A DNA stretch of 42,007 nt, from positions 1-42,007 of the forward strand of contig CACJLN010000009.1 in assembly GCA_902594255.1 (NCBI GenBank). Reading direction: 5' to 3'. Origin of the DNA: an uncultured Pelagibacteraceae bacterium. Its GTDB lineage: Bacteria > Pseudomonadota > Alphaproteobacteria > Pelagibacterales > Pelagibacteraceae. Below, in pieces: positions 17,197-28,445 of this stretch. The translations under genes and the position numbers were made by a program. The notes beneath the pieces are model-generated. The model made no database searches. It saw only the letters and a program-made list of their open reading frames with translations, and was not told the origin of the DNA. Every line of letters starts with the position of its first letter. Position 1 is the stretch's first letter.

Positions 17197-17744
17197 TGGC
17201 AAATCCAAAATCAGCATACAGCATACCAACAAAAAAAGGTAAACCAGATACACACATTATTGTGGTGTGGGTAGACAATGAAGCTGGTGTATTAGCAAGA
17301 GTGGTCGGATTATTTTCTGGCAGAGGGTATAATATTGAATCTTTAGCAGTGGCTGAAATCGATGCAGCAAAAAATATTTCCAGGATAACAATAGTAACCA
17401 CTGGAACACCTCAAGTAATTGACCAAATAAAATTGCAATTAAAAAAATTAGTTCCTGTTCATAAAGTGGCAGATTTTAAAAGGGAGGATAAAAAAGTAAT
17501 ATTTAAAGAAATGGCTTTACTAAAGGTTGTGGGAAAGAAAAAAAAGATAGAAAAATGCCTTAAAGCATGTAAAACCTACAATCCAGTTATATTGGATAAA
17601 TCGAGCAAGTCAGTCGTTATTCAAATCACTGCATTAAGACGTGAAATAGACAAAATGAGTAAAAAATTAAAATCTCTTGGCTTAATAAGCACATCCAGAA
17701 CAGGTGCAATTGCAATGACAAGAGGAGCAGAAGTTTTTAAATAA
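17196..17744 (+). CDS. ilvN: Acetolactate synthase, small (regulatory) subunit
   Basis: This is the ACT-domain regulatory partner of IlvB, which confers valine feedback inhibition and raises activity. The first ACT domain begins at about residue 23 (HIIVVWVDNEAGVLARVVGLFSGRGYNIESLAV, shown here in parts as VVWVDNEAGVLARVVG and GRGYNIESL). The C-terminal half carries VHKVADFKRED, EMALLKVVG and a final SRTGAIAMTRG. The size of 182 aa fits the longer IlvH-like form. It overlaps ilvB by one base and is followed by ilvC after 19 nt. Confidence 0.94.
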   Translation: MANPKSAYSIPTKKGKPDTHIIVVWVDNEAGVLARVVGLFSGRGYNIESLAVAEIDAAKNISRITIVTTGTPQVIDQIKLQLKKLVPVHKVADFKREDKKVIFKEMALLKVVGKKKKIEKCLKACKTYNPVILDKSSKSVVIQITALRREIDKMSKKLKSLGLISTSRTGAIAMTRGAEVFK

Positions 17745-17748
17745 TTAA

Positions 17749-18786
<1,038 letters not shown>

Positions 18787-18824
18787 TTTGTAGTCCCATA
18801 TTGGGCAAAATTCGGTGATTTATT

Positions 18825-18852
18825 TTGCAATCTAAACGATAGGTTGTATATT
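18825..18852 (+). promoter_or_regulatory. Putative promoter of leuA
   Basis: TTGCAA (18825-18830) and TATATT (18847-18852) are 16 nt apart in the 89-nt gap between ilvC and leuA. Transcription would begin near 18859, just after the in-frame TTG at 18858. That would exclude the TTG start and leave a leader of about 17 nt before the ATG at 18876. A short CCCA-TAT-TGGG inverted repeat upstream (18795-18805) is too weak to call a terminator. Confidence 0.45.
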
Positions 18853-18875
18853 CCATTTTGAAAAATAATTTACAT

Positions 18876-20453
18876 ATGCAAGATAAAGACAAAGTAATAA
18901 TTTTTGACACAACAATGAGAGATGGTGAACAATCACCAGGTGCTTCTATGAGTGTTGAGGAAAAAATTCAAATTTCTAGAGTTTTTGACGAAATGGGAAT
19001 TGATATTATTGAAGCTGGTTTTCCAATATCATCACCAGGTGATTTTGAGGCAGTTAGCGCAATTAGTAAAAGTGTAAAAAATTCAATTCCATGTGGATTA
19101 GCACGTGCAACTAAAAAAGATATTGATGCTTGTCATGAGTCTTTAAAATTTGCAAAAAAATTTCGAATTCATACTTTTATTTCTACTAGCCCAGTTCACA
19201 TGAAACATAAGCTTAACATGAATAACGAGCAAGTTTTAGACGCAATCAAAGAGAGTGTCACGTATGCCAGAAAATTTACAGATGATGTTGAGTGGTCTTG
19301 TGAAGATGGAACAAGAACAGATTTAGATTTTATGTACAAAACAATTGAACTTGCAATTAATTGTGGTGCAAAAACAATAAATATTCCTGATACAGTTGGT
19401 TATTCTATACCAGAAGAATTTGCAAAAACTATTGCATCAATAAAAAATAATGTACCCAATATTGATAAAGCAATTCTTTCTGCTCACTGTCATAATGATT
19501 TAGGACTTGCGGTTGCTAATGCATTATCTGGACTTTCGGCAGGTGTCAGACAAATAGAGTGTACTATTAACGGTATAGGAGAACGTGCGGGTAACGCTGC
19601 TCTTGAAGAAATTGTAATGGCAATTAAAACTCGAGAAGATTTATTGCCATATGAAACAGGTATTAAAACAGAATTAATTAGCAAAGCATCAAAAATAGTA
19701 TCAAATGCAACAGGTTTTCCTGTTCAATTCAATAAAGCAATTGTTGGAAAAAATGCTTTTGCACATGAGTCTGGAATTCATCAAGATGGGATGCTTAAAA
19801 ATAGAGAAACATATGAAATAATGACACCTGAAAGTGTGGGTGTAAAAAAAACATCTTTAGTTATGGGAAAACATTCTGGAAGACATGCTTTTAAAGACAA
19901 ATTGAGCGATTTAGGTTACTCAGACGTTACAGACGACGTTGTTCAAGCTGCATTTGGAAAATTTAAAATTTTAGCTGATAAAAAGAAACATATTTATGAC
20001 GAAGATATTGTTGCATTAGTTGATGATAGTCTAATAATTGATAACAAAATTAATGCAATTAATCTTAAATCATTAAAAGTTTTTGCTGGAACAGGAGAGC
20101 CACAAAAAGCAGAAATGACGCTGGACGTTTTTGGGGATATTAAAAAAACTTCACAAACAGGTGATGGACCAGTCGATGCGATATTTAAATGTATCAAAGA
20201 TCTTTACCCACATGACGTCAAATTATCTCTTTACCAGGTTCATGCTGTAACTGAAGGAACCGACGCTCAAGCAACAGTAAGTGTAAAAATTGAAGAAAAT
20301 GATAGAACTACAGTAGGACAGTCTGCAGATACAGATACGTTAGTTGCATCTGCAAATGCATATTTGAATGCTTTAAATAAAATGCTTATTAAGAGAGAAA
20401 AAAAATCTCTTTATAAAGATATAGAAAAACAAAAAATAAGAGGAGGAGTTTAA
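18876..20453 (+). CDS. leuA: 2-Isopropylmalate synthase
   Basis: LeuA condenses acetyl-CoA and 2-oxoisovalerate, the first step of leucine synthesis. The HMGL-like catalytic barrel opens with IIFDTTMRDGEQSPGASMS, contains EWSCEDGTRTDLDF, and has the metal-binding LSAHCHNDLGLAVANAL. The GERAGNAALEEIVM and FAHESGIHQDGMLKN segments follow. The C-terminal LeuA dimer/regulatory domain (about residues 380-510) is present (VFAGTGEPQKAEMTLDV and SVKIEENDRTTVGQSADTD), so leucine feedback inhibition is likely. From the ATG it is 525 aa; the upstream TTG at 18858 would add six residues and is less likely. The last codons contain the ribosome-binding site for mreB. Confidence 0.96.
   Translation: MQDKDKVIIFDTTMRDGEQSPGASMSVEEKIQISRVFDEMGIDIIEAGFPISSPGDFEAVSAISKSVKNSIPCGLARATKKDIDACHESLKFAKKFRIHTFISTSPVHMKHKLNMNNEQVLDAIKESVTYARKFTDDVEWSCEDGTRTDLDFMYKTIELAINCGAKTINIPDTVGYSIPEEFAKTIASIKNNVPNIDKAILSAHCHNDLGLAVANALSGLSAGVRQIECTINGIGERAGNAALEEIVMAIKTREDLLPYETGIKTELISKASKIVSNATGFPVQFNKAIVGKNAFAHESGIHQDGMLKNRETYEIMTPESVGVKKTSLVMGKHSGRHAFKDKLSDLGYSDVTDDVVQAAFGKFKILADKKKHIYDEDIVALVDDSLIIDNKINAINLKSLKVFAGTGEPQKAEMTLDVFGDIKKTSQTGDGPVDAIFKCIKDLYPHDVKLSLYQVHAVTEGTDAQATVSVKIEENDRTTVGQSADTDTLVASANAYLNALNKMLIKREKKSLYKDIEKQKIRGGV
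20441..20446 (+). promoter_or_regulatory. Ribosome-binding site of mreB inside leuA
   Basis: A perfect AGGAGG lies 7 nt before the mreB ATG, encoded by the last codons of leuA. The leuA stop (TAA) directly abuts the mreB ATG, so translation of MreB does not depend only on coupling to LeuA. Confidence 0.8.
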
Positions 20454-21488
<1,035 letters not shown>

Positions 21489-21493
21489 GAAAA

Positions 21494-22735
21494 ATGAATG
21501 TAAGCAGAGATGATTTTGTAATTGCAATCAGATCTGCTTTTTTAAAAAAACAAACTAAACAAAAGTTTTCATTATTATCCTTAATATCTTTATCTATAAT
21601 CATATTAATTTTAAGCAGTTTTGATTATAAGATTATAAAAGCTGTAAGATCAGGAATTAATGAAATTATTTATCGAGGATCATTTGTAATATCAGCTCCT
21701 GAGAAAATTGTAAAAAATCTCAACACTGAAATAAGAAATCATTTTGGGCTTTATAGTAATTCAAAAAAGCTGGAGAAAGAGTTAAACGAATATAGATCAC
21801 AAAAAATTTCTTTAGATATCCTTAAATTCGAAAATCAAAAATTTAGACAACAGCTGGATGACTATTTAATTTCTACAGAAATAGTTTTCTCTAAAATTAT
21901 TATTGATAATAAAAGTCCTTTTTTGAGATCAATAGTAATTAATAAAGGATCAAGAGATGGTATTAAAAGTGGAATGGCAGTTTTAGATCAACAATATTTA
22001 GTCGGTAAAGTAATCGAAGTAAATTTTGGAACATCTAGAGTTTTATTATTATCTGATATAAATTCAAATATCCCTATCACTATTTCTCCAGGTAATTTAT
22101 TAGCTATAGCTACTGGAACTGGTAAAGATCAAGCAAAGGTAAATTTTTTAAAAAAAACTCATTTTGATAAAATAACAAACGACTCATTAGTATATTCCTC
22201 TGGGACAGGAGGTTTAATAAAAAGTGGAGTTCCAATCGGACGAATAACAAATTTTGATTCAAAAATTGATGAAGACATTAATATTGAATTTTTTAGTGAT
22301 TTTTCACAATTACAATATGTGTCTGTTGTTGCTTTTGACAAAGTAGAAACAAAAGTGACAGAAAAAATAGATGTAGAAACTTTAGAAAATGAAAATGATG
22401 AAGATATAGAGCTACCAACATTAAAAAAGAAATTAGACTTATTAATAAAAGAGAAGGAAATTAATGACCAGATTACCAATAAAATTAAGACTGAAAATGA
22501 GAATTTAAAAGAACAACTCTCAAATAATCAAATCGAAATAATCAATAGACAACAGATTATAGAAAAACAAAATAAAATAATTAAGTCTCATAATATTGAC
22601 AAAGATGAATTAAACTTTCTAAGATTAAACTTAGAATATGGTGAAAGATGTAGAAAAAAAACTTTCTCAAAAAAAGGATTTAAAGTTGGTACACCTGAAT
22701 ACAAAAATTGTGTGTTAAAAAAAGGAAGATTATAA
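21494..22735 (+). CDS. mreC: MreC with extended coiled-coil C-terminus
   Basis: MreC is the periplasmic scaffold linking MreB/MreD to PBP2 and RodA. One N-terminal membrane helix (about residues 25-42, SLISLSIIILILSSF) is followed by a coiled coil and the double beta-barrel domain (VINKGSRDGIKSGMAVLD, LVGKVIEVNFGTSRVLLLSD, and SGTGGLIKSGVPIGRI). The usual protein ends soon after this. Here about 120 residues follow: an acidic linker, a long Asn/Lys/Glu/Gln-rich coiled coil (KEINDQITNKIKTENENLKE), and a terminal segment ERCRKKTFSKKGFKVGTPEY then KNCVLKKGRL. The last part has two Cys around a GxxxGT core. The total of 413 aa is long for the family. Confidence 0.92.
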   Translation: MNVSRDDFVIAIRSAFLKKQTKQKFSLLSLISLSIIILILSSFDYKIIKAVRSGINEIIYRGSFVISAPEKIVKNLNTEIRNHFGLYSNSKKLEKELNEYRSQKISLDILKFENQKFRQQLDDYLISTEIVFSKIIIDNKSPFLRSIVINKGSRDGIKSGMAVLDQQYLVGKVIEVNFGTSRVLLLSDINSNIPITISPGNLLAIATGTGKDQAKVNFLKKTHFDKITNDSLVYSSGTGGLIKSGVPIGRITNFDSKIDEDINIEFFSDFSQLQYVSVVAFDKVETKVTEKIDVETLENENDEDIELPTLKKKLDLLIKEKEINDQITNKIKTENENLKEQLSNNQIEIINRQQIIEKQNKIIKSHNIDKDELNFLRLNLEYGERCRKKTFSKKGFKVGTPEYKNCVLKKGRL

Positions 22736-22736
22736 A

Positions 22737-23255
22737 ATGAGTTATCTGAAAAAAAGTGGGTTCTTAAAACACATCTTTAAATCAGCACCTTTAATAATTT
22801 TATTCATTGCAGTCTTAAATGAATTTGATGCAAATTACTTTGGTGTCCCATTTTTATCAGTTAATTTAGCTTTCATTTTAATTTTCTTTTGGACATTAAA
22901 AAATATCGAGCAATTTGGCTATGGATATATTTTTTTAGCAGGAATTATAAATGATGTTGTGACAGGCTCTCCTTTAGGTTTGAGCAGTTTTTTATATATG
23001 CTCATTTGTGTAGCAACAGCTTATTTCAGAAAAATTACCCTACGACCTAATATAACTAAAGATTGGTTATTTTTTTTAATAACTATTTCGTGCGTCAACT
23101 CGATTTATTACATCATATCATCTTATTTTTTCGATGTAAGTATTGACTACAGATTCTTATTAACTAATAACTTAGCTACATTTTTGATATTCTTTTTATT
23201 TTATATTATTTTTAACGCTTACTATAAAAAATTTTTTAGGAAATCTGATGTTTGA
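22737..23255 (+). CDS. mreD: MreD, rod-shape membrane protein
   Basis: MreD is the small integral membrane partner of MreC in the elongasome. The 172-residue protein has about five hydrophobic helices. The central segment GYIFLAGIINDVVTGSPLGLSS is the most conserved part of the family, with the D and the PLG turn intact. The position between mreC (1 nt gap) and mrdA (8 nt overlap) confirms the call despite low overall sequence conservation. Confidence 0.92.
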   Translation: MSYLKKSGFLKHIFKSAPLIILFIAVLNEFDANYFGVPFLSVNLAFILIFFWTLKNIEQFGYGYIFLAGIINDVVTGSPLGLSSFLYMLICVATAYFRKITLRPNITKDWLFFLITISCVNSIYYIISSYFFDVSIDYRFLLTNNLATFLIFFLFYIIFNAYYKKFFRKSDV

Positions 23256-25122
23256 TGAAAGTGATAATGTTCGTAAAATAAATACAATTAATAGAAGACT
23301 GTTTATAATTACAGCTGCAAAAATTTTGGTATTCTTTGGACTTACATCAAGATTATTTTCTCTCCAAGTTAAACAAAATAATAAATACCTAACCCTTTCT
23401 GATAAAAATAGAATAAGAGAGTCCAAACTTCATCCAGTTAGAGGAGAGTTTAGAGATTATTTTGGTAATGTGATAGCAGGAAATAATGAGGTTTATCAGC
23501 TTCATATTGTGCCAGAGCAAGTAGAGGATTTTAGATACATCACTTTAAGACTAAAGAATATACTTAATTTATCTGAGAGAGAATTTCAAAAAATACATAA
23601 AAAAAGAAAAAAAATAAAAGCCTGGGAAACTATTGTTGTTTCTGACAATCTATCTTGGGAACAGTTTTCAAAAGTCAATAATTATTTACACGAATTAATT
23701 GGTGTTAAGACTGTTTTGTCAATTTCAAGAATTTATCCTTTTAATGAAAACTATACTCATGTGTTAGGCTACGTCAGTCAAGCAAATGAAAAGGATATAG
23801 TTGACAACAAAAATATTAAAGAAAAATTTGTACCGGGCATTAGAGTTGGAAAAACTGGTTTAGAAAAAACTTTTGAAAATGTTTTGTTAGGAGAAAATGA
23901 TATCCAAAGATTTGAGGTAAACGCATATGGAAGAAAGATAAGCCAATTGAATTATCAAAAAGGTTCAAAGGGTCAAGATCTTAATCTTACAATAGATACT
24001 GAAATTCAAAAGTTATGCACTGAACTTTTAAAAGATAAAGCGGGCTCAATATGTGTGATGGATATTTTTTCTGGAGAAATTATTGCCATGCAATCATCAC
24101 CATCCTTTGATCCTAATTTATTTTTATTCGGTATTAATCAAGATGATTGGCAATTAATTAGAAATAATCCAATGAAACCTTTATTAAACAAAACAATTAA
24201 TGGAAGGTACTCACCTGGATCGACTATTAAACCTATTGTAGCACTATCAGCTTTAGAAAATGAGGTTATTAATCCAGAGTTTACTGTTCATTGCAAAGGA
24301 CACAAACATCCTTTGGAATTATATGGTCAAACTTATCATTGTTGGAAAAAAGAGGGGCATGGATTTGTTAATTTGAAAGAAGGAATGAAACAATCTTGTG
24401 ATACTTATTTCTACGAGATATCTAGACGACTTGGTGTAGATAGATTAAGTGAAACTGCTAAAAAATTTGGTTTAGGAAAAAAAGTATTTGGAGAATTATT
24501 TGAAAATGAAAAAAAAGGCTTGGTGCCAAATACGATATGGAAAAAAAACGCTTTGGGACAAAGTTGGGTACTTGGTGAAACTATTATAACTGGAATAGGT
24601 CAAGGTTTTATTCAAACAACACCAATACAATTATGTTTGATGACAGCACAAATTGCAAATGGTGGATATAAGATTTATCCAAAAATAGTATTAAACAATG
24701 ATCAGCAATATTTAGATAAATATAAACCGTTATTCAAAAATTCAAAAAATATTAAAATAATTCAAAAAGCAATGTTTAGTTCAACTAATGAAGTTAGAGG
24801 AACTTCTTACAAATCTCGAATTGATGATCCAAAATATCGGTTTGCAGGCAAAACCGGGACAGCGCAGGTTAAAAGAATAACTGAGAAAGATCGTGAATTG
24901 GATCTTAAAACTTTTGAAATCCCTTATGAAGAAAGAGATCATGCATTATATGTTGCTTTTGGACCTTACAAAAATCCACAATATGCTACCAGTATAATTA
25001 TTGAACACGGAGGATCAGGGGGTACTACTGCAGCACCGATTGCAAAAAAACTTTTTAAATTGATAATTGATAGACATAAATTAAGACAATCAGCCAAAGG
25101 AAAGAAATACTTGGATATTTAA
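23248..25122 (+). CDS. mrdA: Penicillin-binding protein 2 (elongation transpeptidase)
   Basis: PBP2 cross-links new peptidoglycan during elongation. A single N-terminal helix (about residues 18-36) is followed by the pedestal domain (RESKLHPVRGEFRDYFGNVIA) and the transpeptidase domain. The three active-site motifs are present: STIK with the nucleophilic Ser325, SCD at about residue 383 (in place of SxN, normal for PBP2), and KTGT at about 535. GVRVGKTGLEKTFEN-like sequence (VGKTGLEKTFENVLLG) is typical of PBP2. Length is 624 aa. It overlaps mreD by 8 nt and is followed after 1 nt by rodA, its SEDS partner. Confidence 0.96.
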   Translation: MFDESDNVRKINTINRRLFIITAAKILVFFGLTSRLFSLQVKQNNKYLTLSDKNRIRESKLHPVRGEFRDYFGNVIAGNNEVYQLHIVPEQVEDFRYITLRLKNILNLSEREFQKIHKKRKKIKAWETIVVSDNLSWEQFSKVNNYLHELIGVKTVLSISRIYPFNENYTHVLGYVSQANEKDIVDNKNIKEKFVPGIRVGKTGLEKTFENVLLGENDIQRFEVNAYGRKISQLNYQKGSKGQDLNLTIDTEIQKLCTELLKDKAGSICVMDIFSGEIIAMQSSPSFDPNLFLFGINQDDWQLIRNNPMKPLLNKTINGRYSPGSTIKPIVALSALENEVINPEFTVHCKGHKHPLELYGQTYHCWKKEGHGFVNLKEGMKQSCDTYFYEISRRLGVDRLSETAKKFGLGKKVFGELFENEKKGLVPNTIWKKNALGQSWVLGETIITGIGQGFIQTTPIQLCLMTAQIANGGYKIYPKIVLNNDQQYLDKYKPLFKNSKNIKIIQKAMFSSTNEVRGTSYKSRIDDPKYRFAGKTGTAQVKRITEKDRELDLKTFEIPYEERDHALYVAFGPYKNPQYATSIIIEHGGSGGTTAAPIAKKLFKLIIDRHKLRQSAKGKKYLDI

Positions 25123-25123
25123 A

Positions 25124-26245
25124 ATGTCGTTTAATAATTTTTCACATGAATTAACCCTTTTTCAAAAAATTAAAAATTACGATTTTATATTATTGTTTTG
25201 TATTCTTATCCTTGGAATAACAAGTATTTTTACGATGTATTCAACTGATGGAGGAGAAGTATTGTTTCATACCAAAAGCCATTTTGTTAAATTTTCGATT
25301 TTTTTCCCAATGATGATTGTGCTATCATTTATCAACATAAAATATTGGCATGCAGGGAGTTACCTTTTTTATGTACTTATTTTGGGTTTATTAGTCTGGG
25401 TGGCTTTATATGGTGTAACAGCCTCAGGATCTAGAAGATGGATAAATTTGTATTTTTTAAATTTACAACCTTCTGAGCTTATGAAAATAGCTGTCATACT
25501 TTGCCTTGCAAAATTTTTTCATAGAATTCGAACAACTAGTACTAATTCTTTTACGTCAATACTAGTTTCTTTAACAATAATTATAATACCTTCTATCTTA
25601 GTTATTACTCAACCTGATTTAGGGACAGCAATCTTAATATCTTTTTCAGGTTTAATAATTTTATGGTTTTCTGGTTTAAGAATTAAATATTTTATTTACT
25701 CTTTTTTAATATTTATAACTTCATTACCATTTATAATTTCTTTTTTAAAACCATATCAGAAACTTAGAATATTAACTTTTATAAATCCAGAGAGGGATCC
25801 ATTGGGATCAGGATATCAAATTATCCAATCAAAAATAGCCGTTGGGTCAGGAGGAATTACTGGTAAGGGTTTTTTAAAAGGGACTCAAAGTTATTTAGAT
25901 TTTTTGCCTGAAAAACATACTGATTTTATATTCACTCTTTTTTCTGAGGAATTTGGATTTGTGGGTTCTATTCTATTATTATTATTATATTCAATTATTA
26001 TTTATAGAATTATTCGTGCTGGTTTGATCTCAAGAAGTTTCTTTTCTAGACTTTTTTGTTTTGGTTTCTCTTTTGCAATTTTTCTTTATGTTGCAACCAA
26101 TATATCAATGGTTTTAGGTCTTCTACCTACAGTTGGATCTCCTTTACCAATCATGTCATATGGAGGTTCATCTTTATTAGCTACAATGATTGGTTTTTCT
26201 ATAGTTCTAAGTGCAAGCGTTAATCATAGACAAAATATTTTATAA
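25124..26245 (+). CDS. rodA: RodA, SEDS peptidoglycan glycosyltransferase
   Basis: RodA polymerises glycan strands from lipid II together with PBP2. The 373-residue protein has about ten membrane helices and the SEDS landmarks: GSRRWINL, LQPSELMKIAVIL, ITQPDLGTAI, the large extracytoplasmic loop with FLPEKHTDFIFTLFSEE (whose Asp is the one implicated in catalysis), and the C-terminal GLLPTVGSPLPIMSYGGSS. It closes the leuA-mreB-mreC-mreD-mrdA-rodA run; a 57-nt gap separates it from the next gene. Confidence 0.96.
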   Translation: MSFNNFSHELTLFQKIKNYDFILLFCILILGITSIFTMYSTDGGEVLFHTKSHFVKFSIFFPMMIVLSFINIKYWHAGSYLFYVLILGLLVWVALYGVTASGSRRWINLYFLNLQPSELMKIAVILCLAKFFHRIRTTSTNSFTSILVSLTIIIIPSILVITQPDLGTAILISFSGLIILWFSGLRIKYFIYSFLIFITSLPFIISFLKPYQKLRILTFINPERDPLGSGYQIIQSKIAVGSGGITGKGFLKGTQSYLDFLPEKHTDFIFTLFSEEFGFVGSILLLLLYSIIIYRIIRAGLISRSFFSRLFCFGFSFAIFLYVATNISMVLGLLPTVGSPLPIMSYGGSSLLATMIGFSIVLSASVNHRQNIL

Positions 26246-26302
26246 ATATTGCATAATTTGTCACTGCAAAAATCTTGTTAATTAATTGTATATATTTCTC
26301 TA

Positions 26303-27544
26303 ATGAATAAAAATTTAAACGTTGGAATTATTGGTGCAGGCATACAAGGAATTTCAAACGCTTTATTTTTACAAAAAAAGGGCTTTAAAGTAACAATATT
26401 TGATCGTGATGAACCAGGCAGTCACGCTGCATCTTATGGTAATGCAGGACACTTCTCACCTTATGCATCTTTATCATTAAATAGAACAGACGTTCTTACT
26501 GATGTGCCAGCTATGTTGTTAAGTTCAACAGGTCCTTTGGCATTGAAGTGGAACTATGTACCAAAAATGATTCCTTGGTTTATAAAATTTATTTTAAATA
26601 CCACGAAAAGTAAGATGATGCATACCGCTAAAAATATGCATCAAATACTAGATTTAGCCTTACCAGCTTATGATGAGTTATTTGACGAAATAGATTTAGA
26701 AGGGTTGGTAGAAAATAAAGGTATTCTCTATATCTGGAATGAAAAAGATTTAAAGAGTAGAGAATTAGAAATTAGAGTAAGAGACGAATTAGGAGTAAAA
26801 CAACAACTTGTAAATAAAAAAGAAATTCATGATTTGGAGCCAAATTTAAAACCTTTTTATCATGGAGGCGTATATTATCCATATGCAAGACATGCAAGAA
26901 ACCCAAAAAAGATATTACTTAAATTTTTTGAGCTTTTTTTAAAGAAAGGTGGGAAATTTGAAAAACGAGATGTCAAACAAATAGAATTTAATAATGAACT
27001 TCCTAAAATAAAAACTGACAATCAAAATTTTAACTTTGATAAAATTATAATAGCTTGTGGTGCTTTTTCAAAAAGATTAACTGATAAATTAGGTGAAAAA
27101 ATTCCATTAGATACTGAAAGAGGATATCATATCCATTTCAAAAATTGTGATCATCTATTAAGTAGACCGGTAATTTTTTCAAACAGAGGTTTTGGAATTA
27201 CACCTATGGAACAAGGATTAAGAGTTGTTGGTACGGTTGAATTTGGAGGATTGGATAATCCATTATCCAAATCAAGAATAAAAAATTTGATTAACAATGC
27301 AAAGTATATGTTAGATGATCTTCCAGAACATGAGGACGAATGGTTAGGATTTAGACCAACTCTACCCGACTTTTTACCAGTTATGGGTCCTTCAAAAAAT
27401 CATAAAAACGTATTTTATTGTTTTGGTCATCATCATTTGGGATGGACATTAGGTCCAATTTCTGGAAAGATCGTCTCAGGAATGATAGCTAAAGAAAATA
27501 CAAATTTAAACTTAGGCCCTTATAGTTCGACAAGATTTTCATAA
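26303..27544 (+). CDS. FAD-dependent amino-acid oxidoreductase, DadA-like
   Basis: This belongs to the DAO family of FAD oxidoreductases and most resembles the small subunit of D-amino-acid dehydrogenase, which deaminates D-amino acids and passes electrons to the respiratory chain. The FAD-binding fold is at the very N-terminus (GIIGAGIQGISNALFLQKKG, residues 9-28), followed by DRDEPGSHAASYGNAGHFSP, typical of DadA. The C-terminus has GFRPTLPDFLPVMGPS and FGHHHLGWTLGP. The 413 aa are close to the usual 415-435. The substrate is not fixed by sequence; D-amino acids or related imino acids are most likely. It begins a chain of closely spaced genes, with a -10-like TATATT 7 nt before the ATG. Confidence 0.83.
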   Translation: MNKNLNVGIIGAGIQGISNALFLQKKGFKVTIFDRDEPGSHAASYGNAGHFSPYASLSLNRTDVLTDVPAMLLSSTGPLALKWNYVPKMIPWFIKFILNTTKSKMMHTAKNMHQILDLALPAYDELFDEIDLEGLVENKGILYIWNEKDLKSRELEIRVRDELGVKQQLVNKKEIHDLEPNLKPFYHGGVYYPYARHARNPKKILLKFFELFLKKGGKFEKRDVKQIEFNNELPKIKTDNQNFNFDKIIIACGAFSKRLTDKLGEKIPLDTERGYHIHFKNCDHLLSRPVIFSNRGFGITPMEQGLRVVGTVEFGGLDNPLSKSRIKNLINNAKYMLDDLPEHEDEWLGFRPTLPDFLPVMGPSKNHKNVFYCFGHHHLGWTLGPISGKIVSGMIAKENTNLNLGPYSSTRFS

Positions 27545-27548
27545 TTTT

Positions 27549-28445
27549 GTGTCAAATAAAAACTATTCAGCTTATTTGTTTTTAGTGCTGGCAACATTTT
27601 GTTGGTCAGGTAATTTTATAGTAGGAAAATTTGCAACCCTTTATGAAATTCCCCCTTTAACTTTAAATGTTTTTAGATGGATTTCTGTTTGGTTTATCCT
27701 AATTCCTTTTACTTACAAAGAAATTTTTGAAAATTTACCTTATATAAAGAAGAATTGGCTTGTGATTAGTTTTATGGGAGTGATTACAATTAGTACATTT
27801 AACTCTGTAGTCTATTTTGCACTTAATTATACACAAGTAATAAATGCTGTTTTAATGCTTTCTGCTATTCCTGCTGCAACGATTGTTCTTTCCTCCTTAA
27901 TGAAAATTGAGGAAACAAATATTTTTCAATTGCTCGGATTAATACTATCAATTATTGGGATTGGATCAATTATTTCAAATGGAGATATACAAAAAATTAT
28001 CTCTTTAGATTTTAATAAAGGGGATATGTGGATGCTAGTTTGTGTAATTACTTGGTCTCTATATTCAACTTTACTTAAAAAAAATAACTTCAAGTTCTCA
28101 CAATTTACTTTAATACAATTAATGGTCTCAGTAGGTATACTTTTTTTAATTCCTCAATTTTTTTATGAAAAATCAATTGGTTTAGAGTTAAATTTGGATA
28201 AAAACTTTTTTTTAATACTTATATATGTAGCAATTTTTCCAGCCATAGCTGCCTATTATTTTTGGCAAAAAGGAATTGAAATAATTGGACCAAATCGAGC
28301 ATCTATGTTTATTCAATTAATGCCTTTATTCAGCGCTGTCATGGCAATTATTATTTTCAAAGAAAAATTTGAACTTTATCATTTTGTAGGAGCTATTTTT
28401 ATATTGTCTGGGATTTATTTATCTAATAGAAAAGTTTATGCTTAA
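27549..28445 (+). CDS. EamA/DMT-family transporter
   Basis: This is a ten-helix drug/metabolite-type transporter. The family signature appears as two EamA repeats. The first has FCWSGNFIVGKFATLYEIPP near the N-terminus, and the second has VITWSLYSTLLKKNN (around residue 165) with the conserved end (FPAIAAYYFWQKGIEIIGPN, then LMPLFSAVMAIIIFKEKF). The 298 aa are the normal length. The start is GTG at 27549, 4 nt after the previous stop, and its own stop overlaps the next gene by 8 nt. The neighbours suggest transport of an amino-acid-related metabolite, but the direction and substrate are unknown. Confidence 0.87.
   Translation: MSNKNYSAYLFLVLATFCWSGNFIVGKFATLYEIPPLTLNVFRWISVWFILIPFTYKEIFENLPYIKKNWLVISFMGVITISTFNSVVYFALNYTQVINAVLMLSAIPAATIVLSSLMKIEETNIFQLLGLILSIIGIGSIISNGDIQKIISLDFNKGDMWMLVCVITWSLYSTLLKKNNFKFSQFTLIQLMVSVGILFLIPQFFYEKSIGLELNLDKNFFLILIYVAIFPAIAAYYFWQKGIEIIGPNRASMFIQLMPLFSAVMAIIIFKEKFELYHFVGAIFILSGIYLSNRKVYA

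Noticed and set aside
18795..18805. CCCATATTGGG as a terminator of the ilv operon
   Set aside because: The stem is only 4 bp with no T-run after it.
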